64,000 bases of DNA, from contig JBGSHJ010000009.1 in the NCBI GenBank assembly GCA_041752315.1, positions 1 through 64,000 on the forward strand, read 5' to 3'. This DNA comes from SYFY01 sp041752315 (GTDB lineage Bacteria > Pseudomonadota > Gammaproteobacteria > Pseudomonadales > Azotimanducaceae). Both the position numbers and the translations under genes were made by a program. Positions within the stretch are counted from its first letter, which is position 1. Each line of letters begins with the position of its first letter. Positions 16,947-24,335 of this stretch are shown piece after piece. The notes below the pieces were generated by a model that was given only the letters and a program-made list of their open reading frames with translations, did not search any database and was not told where the DNA came from.

Positions 16947-18170
16947 ATGTCTGAAATACTGATTGTCGGTGGTGGCCTCGGTGGGTTGACGGCGGCGCTG
17001 TGTCTGGCAAGGCAGGGTCATCGTGTCCAGGTGTTCGAACAGGCGCCTGTGATTTCGGAAGCCGGCGCAGGCATACAACTCAGCCCGAATGCCACACGAG
17101 TGCTGTTTCACCTGGGCTTGCAGGCGCCATTGGCGGCGATGGCGTTTGCGCCGCAGCGTACCGAAATTCGCCATTGGCGCACCGGACACCTGATCGGCAG
17201 TAATCCACTGGGAGAAGAGGTTCGCGAACGTTACGGCTTCCCCTATCTGAACGTACATCGTGGCGATCTCATCGGCGTTCTGGAGCGCGCCGTTCGGCGT
17301 ACGGCAGGTGTCACGCTGCATGTTGGCATGCCAGTGGAGACCGTTCGCGAGGATGCGCAGGTGGTTTCGCTGGTTGCCGCAGGCCAGTCGTTCGAGGGCG
17401 AGATCCTCATTGGTGCGGATGGCATCCGTTCTGTGGTCAGGGAGGCCCTTTTCGGACCGGAGCGTGCCACGTTTACCGGCAACATTGCGTGGCGGATGCT
17501 GATACCGGTCGAAGAACTGCCCGCCGGTCTGCTGCCTCCCGTGGCCGGTGTCTGGTGGGGGCCAGGTCGACATTTTGTGCATTATTTTGTCAGGCGAGGC
17601 GAACTGGTGAACTGCGTCTGTGTCGTGGAACAGCGTGGCTGGACCGTTGAATCCTGGACCGAACCTGGCAGCCCGGATGAACTTCGTGCGGCGTTTGTCG
17701 GATGGCATCCAACCATCCAGAGTCTGGTCAGCGCAGCCAGGCCAGGTTCCCTCTTCAAGTGGGCGCTGTTCGACCGACCGCCGATGTCTGCATGGAGCCG
17801 TGGTCGCATGACCCTGCTGGGTGACGCCTGTCACCCCACCTTGCCATTCATGGCGCAAGGAGCCGCCATGGCTATCGAAGATGGTGCCGTGCTTGCCCAG
17901 TGTCTGAGAGGAGAGCGTTTGACAGGAAAGCGTCTGGCGAACGATGGTGAGGCTGCAGGTGGCGACATCAGCGCAAACCTCGTCCGCTACACACAATTGC
18001 GGCGCTCAAGGACCGCGGGTATCCAGCTCGGTTCGCGCAGGAACGCGACGATTTTTCATCTGTCGGGGGTCAAGGCCTGGCTGCGCAATCGAGCGGCAGG
18101 CAAGGCTTCCGAAAGTCGGCTCGACGGGCTGTTCCGATACGACGCGATCAGTGCCGCCGGCGAAGGTTGA
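16947..18170 (+). CDS. FAD-dependent aromatic-ring-type monooxygenase (salicylate hydroxylase-like)
   Basis: 407 residues. ILIVGGGLGGLTAALCLARQGH is the FAD Rossmann motif; LIGADGIRSVVR is the GD/DG motif and LGDACHPTLPFMAQGAAMAIEDG is the second FAD motif of class A flavoprotein hydroxylases. Length fits NAD(P)H-dependent hydroxylases such as salicylate or 3-hydroxybenzoate hydroxylase, which add one oxygen to an aromatic ring. The following VOC and PEP-mutase-like genes suggest a small catabolic operon. The actual substrate cannot be read from sequence. Confidence 0.92.
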   Translation: MSEILIVGGGLGGLTAALCLARQGHRVQVFEQAPVISEAGAGIQLSPNATRVLFHLGLQAPLAAMAFAPQRTEIRHWRTGHLIGSNPLGEEVRERYGFPYLNVHRGDLIGVLERAVRRTAGVTLHVGMPVETVREDAQVVSLVAAGQSFEGEILIGADGIRSVVREALFGPERATFTGNIAWRMLIPVEELPAGLLPPVAGVWWGPGRHFVHYFVRRGELVNCVCVVEQRGWTVESWTEPGSPDELRAAFVGWHPTIQSLVSAARPGSLFKWALFDRPPMSAWSRGRMTLLGDACHPTLPFMAQGAAMAIEDGAVLAQCLRGERLTGKRLANDGEAAGGDISANLVRYTQLRRSRTAGIQLGSRRNATIFHLSGVKAWLRNRAAGKASESRLDGLFRYDAISAAGEG

Positions 18171-18275
18171 TGAACGGCAACAGCGTAGGGTCAGGCTGTC
18201 CTTGCACCGCGCAGCGGGAATGGTAAACCATGCGCAAACAGGGTTCTGGTCGAGTCAACAATCAGGAGACGGGCA

Positions 18276-18971
18276 ATGAACAAGGTCGCTGGTCTGCATC
18301 ATCTGGCCATCTGTACTGCCGACATGAAGGGGCAGATCGAATTTTTTACCGACCGGCTCGGGATGGAACTGGTCGCGTTGTACTGGATGCATGGTGTGGA
18401 AAACACCTGGCATGGCTTTTTGCGGCTCAACGATGAAAGCAGCATCGCGTTTGTCTGCAACCCGCAGGTCGAACAGATACCCGTCGTATTCGGCCAGACA
18501 CACGCTGGCAACCCGGCGGCCAATGTCGCGCGGGGCGTGATGCAGCACCTCGCACTGCGTGTCAAAGACCATGGAGAATTGATGGCGCTGCGTGATCGTC
18601 TGCGCAGCAAGGGTGTGCCGGTGCTCGGACCCATGGATCATGGCATGTGTGTATCGATGTACTTTGCCGGTCCGGAACACCTGTCACTGGAGCTGTCCTA
18701 TTCGAAGGAACCCATCGATCAGGAGGCGTGGATCGATCCGGAAGTGGTTGCACTGGCCGGCATCAACGCCGATGAACTCGCCCGTTACAAACGGCCAGCG
18801 GCCTTCCAGGATTCTGCGGGTACGGTTGTTCAACCTGCGGCCAGCACTCCAGGACCGCATATGACCAACTACCCTCCCGGGGTGGCGTATGCACGAGTGA
18901 TCGGAGCGCCGGATGCGGCCATGTGGAATGCGGTGGATAACAAGCCACCCGTACAGACATCGGCGGGTTGA
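18276..18971 (+). CDS. VOC-superfamily (glyoxalase/extradiol dioxygenase fold) protein
   Basis: 231 residues, with an AGGAG ribosome site 7 bp before the ATG. GLHHLAICTADMKGQIEFFTDRLGMELV and MQHLALRVKDHGELMALRDRLRSKG form the paired beta-alpha-beta-beta-beta modules, with the first metal His in HHLA and the second in QHLA. LSLELSY supplies the expected C-terminal Glu. It probably binds a divalent metal and acts as a dioxygenase, isomerase or lyase. It lies 3 bp upstream of the PEP-mutase-like gene, so the two should be cotranscribed. Confidence 0.88.
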   Translation: MNKVAGLHHLAICTADMKGQIEFFTDRLGMELVALYWMHGVENTWHGFLRLNDESSIAFVCNPQVEQIPVVFGQTHAGNPAANVARGVMQHLALRVKDHGELMALRDRLRSKGVPVLGPMDHGMCVSMYFAGPEHLSLELSYSKEPIDQEAWIDPEVVALAGINADELARYKRPAAFQDSAGTVVQPAASTPGPHMTNYPPGVAYARVIGAPDAAMWNAVDNKPPVQTSAG

Positions 18972-18974
18972 ATC

Positions 18975-19799
18975 ATGGCGAATACCCAAATCCAGCGAAT
19001 TGGCACGTTGCGACAACTGCATGAAGCCGATGGCAGCTTCGTGATTGCAAATGCCTGGGATCCCGGCTCGGCACGAATTCTCGCCGGCATGGGCTTCAAG
19101 GCCCTGGCAACCTCGAGCGGAGTGGCTGCGGGTGTACTGGGGCGACTGGATGGCCAGATCACACGTGATGAAGCGCTTTTGCAGGCTGCTGACATGGTCC
19201 AGGCAGTACCCGTGCCAATCTCTGCCGATCTTGAAAAGGGGTTTGGCGACTCGCCTGGGGAAGTCGCACACACCATCCAGCTCGCGATCGCTACCGGTCT
19301 GGCAGGTGCGTCCATCGAAGATGCAACCGGTCAACAAGGCCCGCGACCACTGTTTGATTTTGCACAAGCCGTTGAACGTGTGCATGCGGCGGTGGAGGCT
19401 GCCCGTGTTGGCGGTACCGGTTTCATGATCACTGCGCGCACGGAGAATTTCCTGCGCGGCGTAACGGATCTCGACGACACCATCAGACGGTTGCAGGCTT
19501 TTGAACGGGCTGGTGCCGATGTGCTGTTCGCACCGGGATTGCCCAGCCTGGATGCCGTGCGCCTGGTCTGTGCGTCCGTTGCCAAACCCGTCAATTTCAT
19601 GGTCGGGATACCGGGCAGATCGTTTTCGGTGGCTGAACTGACTGAGGCAGGGGTGAAGCGCATCAGTCTTGCCTCGACCCTGCATCGGGCCGCAATGAGC
19701 GCACTGATCGAAGCCGCGGACGAAGTGCTCGGCAAAGGCTCTTTTGATTACCTGAAGCGTTTGCAGCCTCCGGCGCGGATCGGTGGTTTTTTCAAGTGA
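18975..19799 (+). CDS. Isocitrate lyase/PEP phosphomutase-superfamily enzyme
   Basis: 274 residues. The N-terminal FVIANAWDPGSARILAGMGFKALATSS, PVPISADLEKGFGDSP and GASIEDATGQQ mark the PEP mutase/ICL TIM barrel with its metal-binding acidic residues. Members cleave or form C-C or P-C bonds next to a carboxylate, such as oxaloacetate, methylisocitrate or carboxy-PEP. The methylisocitrate lyase signature KKCGH is not evident, so a lyase of the oxaloacetase or 2,3-dimethylmalate type is more likely. It shares an operon with the VOC protein and ends about 110 bp before the small RNA unit. Confidence 0.9.
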   Translation: MANTQIQRIGTLRQLHEADGSFVIANAWDPGSARILAGMGFKALATSSGVAAGVLGRLDGQITRDEALLQAADMVQAVPVPISADLEKGFGDSPGEVAHTIQLAIATGLAGASIEDATGQQGPRPLFDFAQAVERVHAAVEAARVGGTGFMITARTENFLRGVTDLDDTIRRLQAFERAGADVLFAPGLPSLDAVRLVCASVAKPVNFMVGIPGRSFSVAELTEAGVKRISLASTLHRAAMSALIEAADEVLGKGSFDYLKRLQPPARIGGFFK

Positions 19800-19874
19800 A
19801 AGCATGAAACAAGGTTGATCGCCGCGGCGTTCATTGACTCAGGCGTTGAATCTTGAGGATGTTGAATCCGTCAC

Positions 19875-19902
19875 TTGCAAGACCTGCGCGAAAGGAGATA
19901 AT
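19875..19902 (+). promoter_or_regulatory. Sigma-70-like promoter of the small transcript
   Basis: TTGCAA at 19875-19880 and GATAAT at 19897-19902 are separated by 16 bp, a good vegetative promoter. Transcription would begin near 19909, just before the strong Shine-Dalgarno, and end at the terminator at 20104. Confidence 0.6.
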
Positions 19903-19937
19903 CGTCGCCATCTCAAGGCAAGCAAAGGAGGTGATCA

Positions 19938-19976
19938 GTGATATCTAGTGCACGAACCGAGGGTCAGCTGACCTAG
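19938..19976 (+). CDS. 12-codon ORF with maximal Shine-Dalgarno (possible leader peptide)
   Basis: AAGGAGGTGATC (19926-19937) matches the complement of the usual 16S rRNA 3' end over 12 bases. It abuts the GTG at 19938, which opens a frame encoding MISSARTEGQLT and ending in TAG at 19974-19976; spacing from the core GGAGG is about 7 nt. Past this TAG the same frame stays open for 28 codons (ASRFGDTP..., ending IQRRTRRS) to a TGA at 20058-20060, so readthrough would give a basic 40-residue peptide. A competing GTG at 19931 gives only five codons. Translation is inferred, not shown. Confidence 0.4.
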   Translation: MISSARTEGQLT

Positions 19977-20080
19977 GCGAGCCGATTCGGCGATACGCCG
20001 GGTTTGAACGCGAAGCTGGTGTGGCGCGGAAGTTCCATCCAGCGACGAACACGTCGTAGCTGATCCTGCGACGAGCATGA

Positions 20081-20104
20081 AGAGCCGGTTCGCCGGCTCT
20101 TTTT
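20081..20104 (+). terminator. Intrinsic terminator with UUCG tetraloop
   Basis: AGAGCCGG (20081-20088), loop TTCG, then CCGGCTCT (20093-20100) directly followed by T residues. This is a textbook rho-independent terminator ending the small transcript, about 120 bp before the next gene. Confidence 0.93.
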
Positions 20105-20226
20105 GTTTTGGGTACCCCCTGATTTTTTCTGAAGCTGCAGCCTGTGCGTCCGGCACGTAGGCTGGGGCGGGAGGGCGAACACCATCAACAGACGTACAAA
20201 CAGACGGCCAAACGTGTGGATGGAAG

Positions 20227-21525
20227 TTGAGCACAACCACAACTGATGCCGTGATCATCGGTGCCGGCATCATCGGTTGTTCGATTGCCTTTGCGCTGGC
20301 ACGGGCCGGTTTCAAATCCCTGAATATCGATCCGTTGCCGGCACCCGGATATGGTTCGACTTCCCATTCTTCCGCCATCGTCAGACCGTTCTATTCACAC
20401 GTGGTGTCATGCGCCGTAGCCCATGCTTCGCGCAGTCGCTGGCTGTCCTGGAGCGACTTTCTTGGCGCTTCCCCTGGCAGCGCCCTTGCGCAGTATCGCG
20501 AGCACGGTGGGTTGATTCTGTTCATGCAGGGTCAGATCGAAGAGTTTGCTGCCAACCTTCTGGCCATGGACACCATCGGCGTTGTCTATGAAAAGCTCGG
20601 TGTCACTGAACTGCAGCACCGCTTGCCTTCTGTCGCCCTGCAGCGGTTTGGCCCACCCTGCGCACTGGATGCCCCCGGGTTTGGCAATCCGGGCGAAGGT
20701 TGTCTCGGTGGCGCCATTCACATTCCGGCGGCCGGATATGTCAATGACCCGCAACTCGCCGCGCGTAACCTGTACGAGGCGGCTGCTGCACTCGGGGCAC
20801 GTTTTCTGTTTGGCAGCAAGGTCGCGAACGTGCTGCGCGCGGGTGGACAGGCAGCGGGTGTTCAGCTGGAGGACGGATCTTGCGCTTACGCACCCATCGT
20901 CATCAATGCAGCAGGCCCGCATTCAGCGGTGGTGAACCAGCTGGCTGGCATCGCTGACCAGCTTTCAATCCGGACCCGTCCCCATCGACATGAGGTCGCT
21001 TATGTCCGCAAGCCGGAGGGGATGCGTGAGTACGAACTGGGTTTCCTGGCCGATCTGGATACCGGCTTTTATGCCCGCTCAGACGGCGTCGATCTTCTCG
21101 TCGGTACAACGGATCCCGCCTGCGACACTCCGCATCTGGTATCTCCGGATGACGTCGATCAATCCATGACAGATCAGTGGACACTGCAGGTCATGCGGGC
21201 TGCGCAGCGATTTCCCGAGCTTGCCATAGAAAATCGCGCTCGTGGGACAGTCGGGTTGTACGACGTTTCGGATGACTGGGTGCCGATCTACGACAAGTCA
21301 CCCCTGCCGGGCTTTTATCTGGCGATTGGTACCAGCGGCAACCAGTTCAAGAACGCGCCGATGGTGGGCGACATCATGCTGTCGATCATTCAGGCGGAAC
21401 TGGCAGGCAACGACCACGATCGATCACCGACTCAACTGAACCTGGTGGAAATCGACCGCACCGTGGATCTGGCATTTTATTCGCGTCTGCGGCAGGTTCA
21501 CGCCACCCGATCTGTGCTGGCCTGA
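20227..21525 (+). CDS. FAD-dependent oxidoreductase of the DAO/sarcosine oxidase family
   Basis: 432 residues. VIIGAGIIGCSIAFALARAGF is the FAD-binding motif close to the N-terminus; STSHSSAIVRPFYSH fits the flavin-binding segment of the D-amino acid oxidase/sarcosine oxidase group, and the C-terminal YLAIGTSGNQFKNAPMVGDIM is the closing FAD motif. The enzyme should oxidise a secondary amine, amino acid or similar substrate. The start is a TTG with poor ribosome site; a GTG at 20251 is an alternative but falls inside the Rossmann strand. It may complete the catabolic group begun at 16.9 kb. Confidence 0.9.
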   Translation: MSTTTTDAVIIGAGIIGCSIAFALARAGFKSLNIDPLPAPGYGSTSHSSAIVRPFYSHVVSCAVAHASRSRWLSWSDFLGASPGSALAQYREHGGLILFMQGQIEEFAANLLAMDTIGVVYEKLGVTELQHRLPSVALQRFGPPCALDAPGFGNPGEGCLGGAIHIPAAGYVNDPQLAARNLYEAAAALGARFLFGSKVANVLRAGGQAAGVQLEDGSCAYAPIVINAAGPHSAVVNQLAGIADQLSIRTRPHRHEVAYVRKPEGMREYELGFLADLDTGFYARSDGVDLLVGTTDPACDTPHLVSPDDVDQSMTDQWTLQVMRAAQRFPELAIENRARGTVGLYDVSDDWVPIYDKSPLPGFYLAIGTSGNQFKNAPMVGDIMLSIIQAELAGNDHDRSPTQLNLVEIDRTVDLAFYSRLRQVHATRSVLA

Positions 21526-21551
21526 CCGGCTGTTACCAGCGCGGTCCACGG

Positions 21552-21914
21552 TCACTTGCGTCGTCGATCCACCAGATCGTCGTCACGCACGTCCAGACCC
21601 AGATCGCGCAGTGCGCGCATGATCAGCCCGCGCATGGTCATGCCATCGGCCAGCGCCACCATGGCCAGTTCCTTGTGCAGGCTTTCACGCATGCTCAGTG
21701 TGAACTGACAGAGTTTTTCAGTGGTAACGGTATCGTCAGCCAATTCGACTTCCATGTTCTTGCTGGTTTCAGGCAAAACACGCCGGCCCTGTCGAGGCGC
21801 GGATACCGGATCCTTGTGCACACGGGTCGTGTTGCGGGAGGCTGCATTGGCTGCCGGTTTTGGTCGTGCGGTGCGCGTGGTGCGGACACGACCGGACTGA
21901 TCGCGTTCGCTCAT
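21552..21914 (-). CDS. Small ribbon-helix-helix-type partner of ParA (ParG-like)
   Basis: 120 residues. The first ~55 are basic and disordered (RVRTTRTARPKPAANAAS...). The C-terminal part, TTEKLCQFTLSMRESLHKELAMVALADGMTMRGLIMRALRDLG, has the beta-strand/helix/helix pattern of ribbon-helix-helix DNA-binding proteins. An ATGA overlap with parA shows translational coupling. In ParA-ParG systems the small protein binds the centromere, represses the operon and stimulates the ATPase through its flexible N-terminus; that role is inferred here. The longer frame upstream lies inside parA and is rejected. Confidence 0.75.
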   Translation of the reverse strand: MSERDQSGRVRTTRTARPKPAANAASRNTTRVHKDPVSAPRQGRRVLPETSKNMEVELADDTVTTEKLCQFTLSMRESLHKELAMVALADGMTMRGLIMRALRDLGLDVRDDDLVDRRRK

Positions 21915-22567
21915 GACGCCTGCTGGAGTTCCAGCAGGAACGGCAGATAACCGAGATCGTGAATTTCCTGAACCAGCAATTCGCTCTGGCCGCCTGCGGT
22001 ACCGGAGTCTGGCAGATCGCCGGTGAACGTCAGTTCCTTGAACGCCACCAGCTGGTGCAATCGGGTTTTCAGCACCGGGATATTGTGCTTGCTGATTTTC
22101 TGTCGCACTTCCTTGCCCACGTTGGTCTTGGGGACATAGCCCGTGTAGACCACTCGCGCCGGGATGTCGCGATTGGTCATGCCTCCAGCACCCTTGACGA
22201 TGTTGTAGGTCTTGACCGCCTCGTTGGCGTCGTAGTTCGACATCTGCGATGGAATGAGAACCAGATCGGAACAACGAATGGCGTAGATCATCGATTGTGA
22301 ACGCATACCGGCCGTATCGATGATCACCAGGTTGTGTTGTTTGCGCATCAGCTTGGCCTGTTCAACCAGCTGCGTTTCATCGCGTACCGCCTGAATTTCC
22401 ACGTCGAGGTCGCTGACGTAGGTCAGCCAGTTGGAGAGCGTGCAGTTGGGATCGGCATCGATGACACCGACCGAAAAGCCGCGTGCCTTGACGATTCCGA
22501 TGATGAGTTGGGCGATGGTCGTCTTGCCGGCGCCACCTTTTGTAGATGCCATGGTAATGATGGTCAT
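21911..22567 (-). CDS. parA: ParA-family (ParF-like) partition ATPase
   Basis: 218 residues from the ATG at 22567. It begins MTIITMASTKGGAGKTTIAQ, with the deviant Walker A motif KGGAGKT almost at the N-terminus, so there is no regulatory N-terminal domain; this is the short type Ib/ParF class. VGVIDADPNCTLSNWL and LVIIDTAG are the A' and Walker B motifs. The protein moves DNA or protein cargo using ATP on the nucleoid. No replication gene is nearby, so it is either a plasmid/ICE remnant or positions a cellular cargo. The frame extending to 23056 is an artefact. Confidence 0.9.
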   Translation of the reverse strand: MTIITMASTKGGAGKTTIAQLIIGIVKARGFSVGVIDADPNCTLSNWLTYVSDLDVEIQAVRDETQLVEQAKLMRKQHNLVIIDTAGMRSQSMIYAIRCSDLVLIPSQMSNYDANEAVKTYNIVKGAGGMTNRDIPARVVYTGYVPKTNVGKEVRQKISKHNIPVLKTRLHQLVAFKELTFTGDLPDSGTAGGQSELLVQEIHDLGYLPFLLELQQAS

Positions 22568-22636
22568 GGGTACGATCCTGATGCTGGAAATGCGGAGGGG
22601 TTGAACGCTGGTGGGCATTCCCACGTTCGTGTGGAA

Positions 22637-22656
22637 CCATAAATATATATTTATGG
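22637..22656. promoter_or_regulatory. Perfect 20-bp AT-rich palindrome upstream of parA
   Basis: CCATAAATATATATTTATGG is a perfect palindrome 70 bp upstream of the parA start, in the 250-bp gap to the divergent DUF2868 gene. It is strikingly AT-rich in a GC-rich genome and could be the operator or centromere bound by the ribbon-helix-helix protein. It may also overlap a promoter. Confidence 0.65.
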
Positions 22657-22817
22657 CATGGTGTAGACAAGCACCTGGTCTGCACCTGATGAAATGCAGG
22701 CAGCAGGAAGAACGGACTGCCCCTACTGGAAAAAAAGAGGAAATAAAGAGGAAAAAGAACAGGAAAAGGAACCGGTAAAAAAACCCCTGACAAAAGTACC
22801 GAGAAGAGGTTGGACTG

Positions 22818-24335
22818 ATGAGGCTGTATCTGGCGACAATCGGTTCGCCGATCCTTTCCATGCCAATCAACCACGTCTGCACGCCGCAGACGCACCGAGA
22901 CAAGATGATTGCACGTGTCATCGATATCCTGAACTGGCTCGACGCTGACACCCTGGCGCCGGCTGAGCGACTGCTGCGTGACCAGCAACAGGTGACTCGT
23001 GTCCTGCCCCGTGATCCCTTCAGACGTGTCCTGTCCTGGTGGCAGCAGGTCGCCAAACCGTCCGGTGCCGCGGGAACGGCTGGTGCCCGATGGGTGCGCC
23101 ACTATCACCGACTGGTTGGGGTGCTGGTGGGTGTGGGAGTCATTGCAGGGATCAGTGCAATGGCCGGTGTCGCCGTCATCGACAGGGGGCAGCCGGTCAA
23201 TCTGCTGCTCGTGGCCGCCGTGTTCCTCCTGCTGCCGGCGATCGGCTGGCTGCTCAGTGTGATGGCGATGATTTGGCGGGTTCGGTCCACGGGAGTTCGG
23301 CATGGTGGACTCTTTGGCGCCGATGGCCTGCTCAACCGCTGGCTTGAGCGGTCCACGGACTTTCGGGCCATGACCAGCAAGTGGCCGGCAAACTCCTCGT
23401 CCGCGCTGATCGAAGCGCACCTGCAGATGTTGCCGCAGTGGTTCACCGTGGGGCTGTTTGTCGGTGCCCTGCTGGCGCTGGTGGCACAGGTGATTTTCAC
23501 GGATCTGGCATTTGGCTGGAGTACCACGATCGAGATCGCAGCTGGAGCCGTACATGCAGCGTGTCGCTGGTTGGCCTGGCCGTGGTCAGGCTGGCTGCCG
23601 GTCGCAGCGCCGGACCTGGTCCTCGTTGAAGCCTCGCGATTTTTCCGCCTCGAGAATCGTGACCTTGATCGTGCTGCGGCTTCGAGTCTTGGCCAGTGGT
23701 GGCCCTTTGTTGCCATGTGCCTCCTGGTCTGGGGGTTGTTGCCCCGTCTGCTGTTGATGGCCGTGCTCCACCTGCAGACACGACAGGCATGCCGGCAGAT
23801 GCTGCTCGCACATCCGGAAGTTCAGGCTTTGCTCGAACGTTTGCAGACGGCAGGGTTGGCCGTGACTGCGACGAAGAACGGCGATGCCGGGAGAGGGATC
23901 GCCGACTCCGGACAGGGTGGCATGACCCGTTTCGACGGACCGGAACACGTGACGCTGGTATGGAACGATTGCCTCGCCGTGACGACGTCCGGTGATTTGC
24001 CGCAAGCTGCGAACAAGCGTCTCCCGGTGAACGTCCAGCAGACGGACGCCCAATGGGAGTCGCTGGCGGGCTCTCTCGATGAAAAGCCCTTTGCGGATCT
24101 GGAAAGTACGACCATCGAGGTGCTGGTTGCCGGATGGGAGCCCCCTTCGCTGTCGCTGCGGGATTTTCTGCTGGTCCTCAATCGCTGTACCGTTCGCCGC
24201 CGTGATGTGCTTGTGGTTCCTGTCAATCTGGCCGGAACGGGTGTGGATGCGGCTGACCTCATGGTCTGGACCAATACCCTGTCGGGCTGGGGTATCGGTA
24301 ACGTGCAGGTCGCCAGCCGATGGTCCCGGCCATGA
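22818..24335 (+). CDS. DUF2868 membrane protein
   Basis: 505 residues. Hydrophobic segments near residues 97-120 (LVGVLVGVGVIAGISAMAGVAV), 128-152, 211-235 and 308-330 make it an inner-membrane protein. FGADGLLNRWLERSTDFR and LPQWFTVGLFVGALLALVAQVIFTDLAFGWSTT are typical of DUF2868, a family nearly always found next to a DUF3482 GTPase. The C-terminal ~170 residues are soluble. An alternative start at 22905 (MIARVIDIL) is possible because the first 29 residues look unlike a domain. Biochemical role unknown; it probably forms a membrane complex with the GTPase. Confidence 0.88.
   Translation: MRLYLATIGSPILSMPINHVCTPQTHRDKMIARVIDILNWLDADTLAPAERLLRDQQQVTRVLPRDPFRRVLSWWQQVAKPSGAAGTAGARWVRHYHRLVGVLVGVGVIAGISAMAGVAVIDRGQPVNLLLVAAVFLLLPAIGWLLSVMAMIWRVRSTGVRHGGLFGADGLLNRWLERSTDFRAMTSKWPANSSSALIEAHLQMLPQWFTVGLFVGALLALVAQVIFTDLAFGWSTTIEIAAGAVHAACRWLAWPWSGWLPVAAPDLVLVEASRFFRLENRDLDRAAASSLGQWWPFVAMCLLVWGLLPRLLLMAVLHLQTRQACRQMLLAHPEVQALLERLQTAGLAVTATKNGDAGRGIADSGQGGMTRFDGPEHVTLVWNDCLAVTTSGDLPQAANKRLPVNVQQTDAQWESLAGSLDEKPFADLESTTIEVLVAGWEPPSLSLRDFLLVLNRCTVRRRDVLVVPVNLAGTGVDAADLMVWTNTLSGWGIGNVQVASRWSRP

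Larger units (their letters stand above)
19909..20104 (+). ncRNA. Candidate structured RNA/leader transcript (~196 nt) with short ORF
   Basis: The proposed transcript is bounded by the promoter at 19875-19902 and the terminator at 20081-20104. It contains the perfect palindrome GGTCAGCTGACC (19962-19973). CGTCG (20052-20056) can pair either with CGACG upstream (20043-20047) or with CGACG downstream (20069-20073), which are mutually exclusive hairpins. CTGATC (20060-20065) is complementary to GATCAG (19933-19938), which overlaps the end of the Shine-Dalgarno of the short ORF, so it could mask translation. It may be a regulatory RNA, a dual-function RNA or a leader peptide unit. I cannot assign it to a known RNA family. 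Confidence 0.55.

Noticed and set aside
22568..23056. N-terminal extension of ParA to 381 residues
   Set aside because: The extra residues are low-complexity and hydrophobic runs from the AT-rich control region; the ATPase homology begins at the ATG at 22567.
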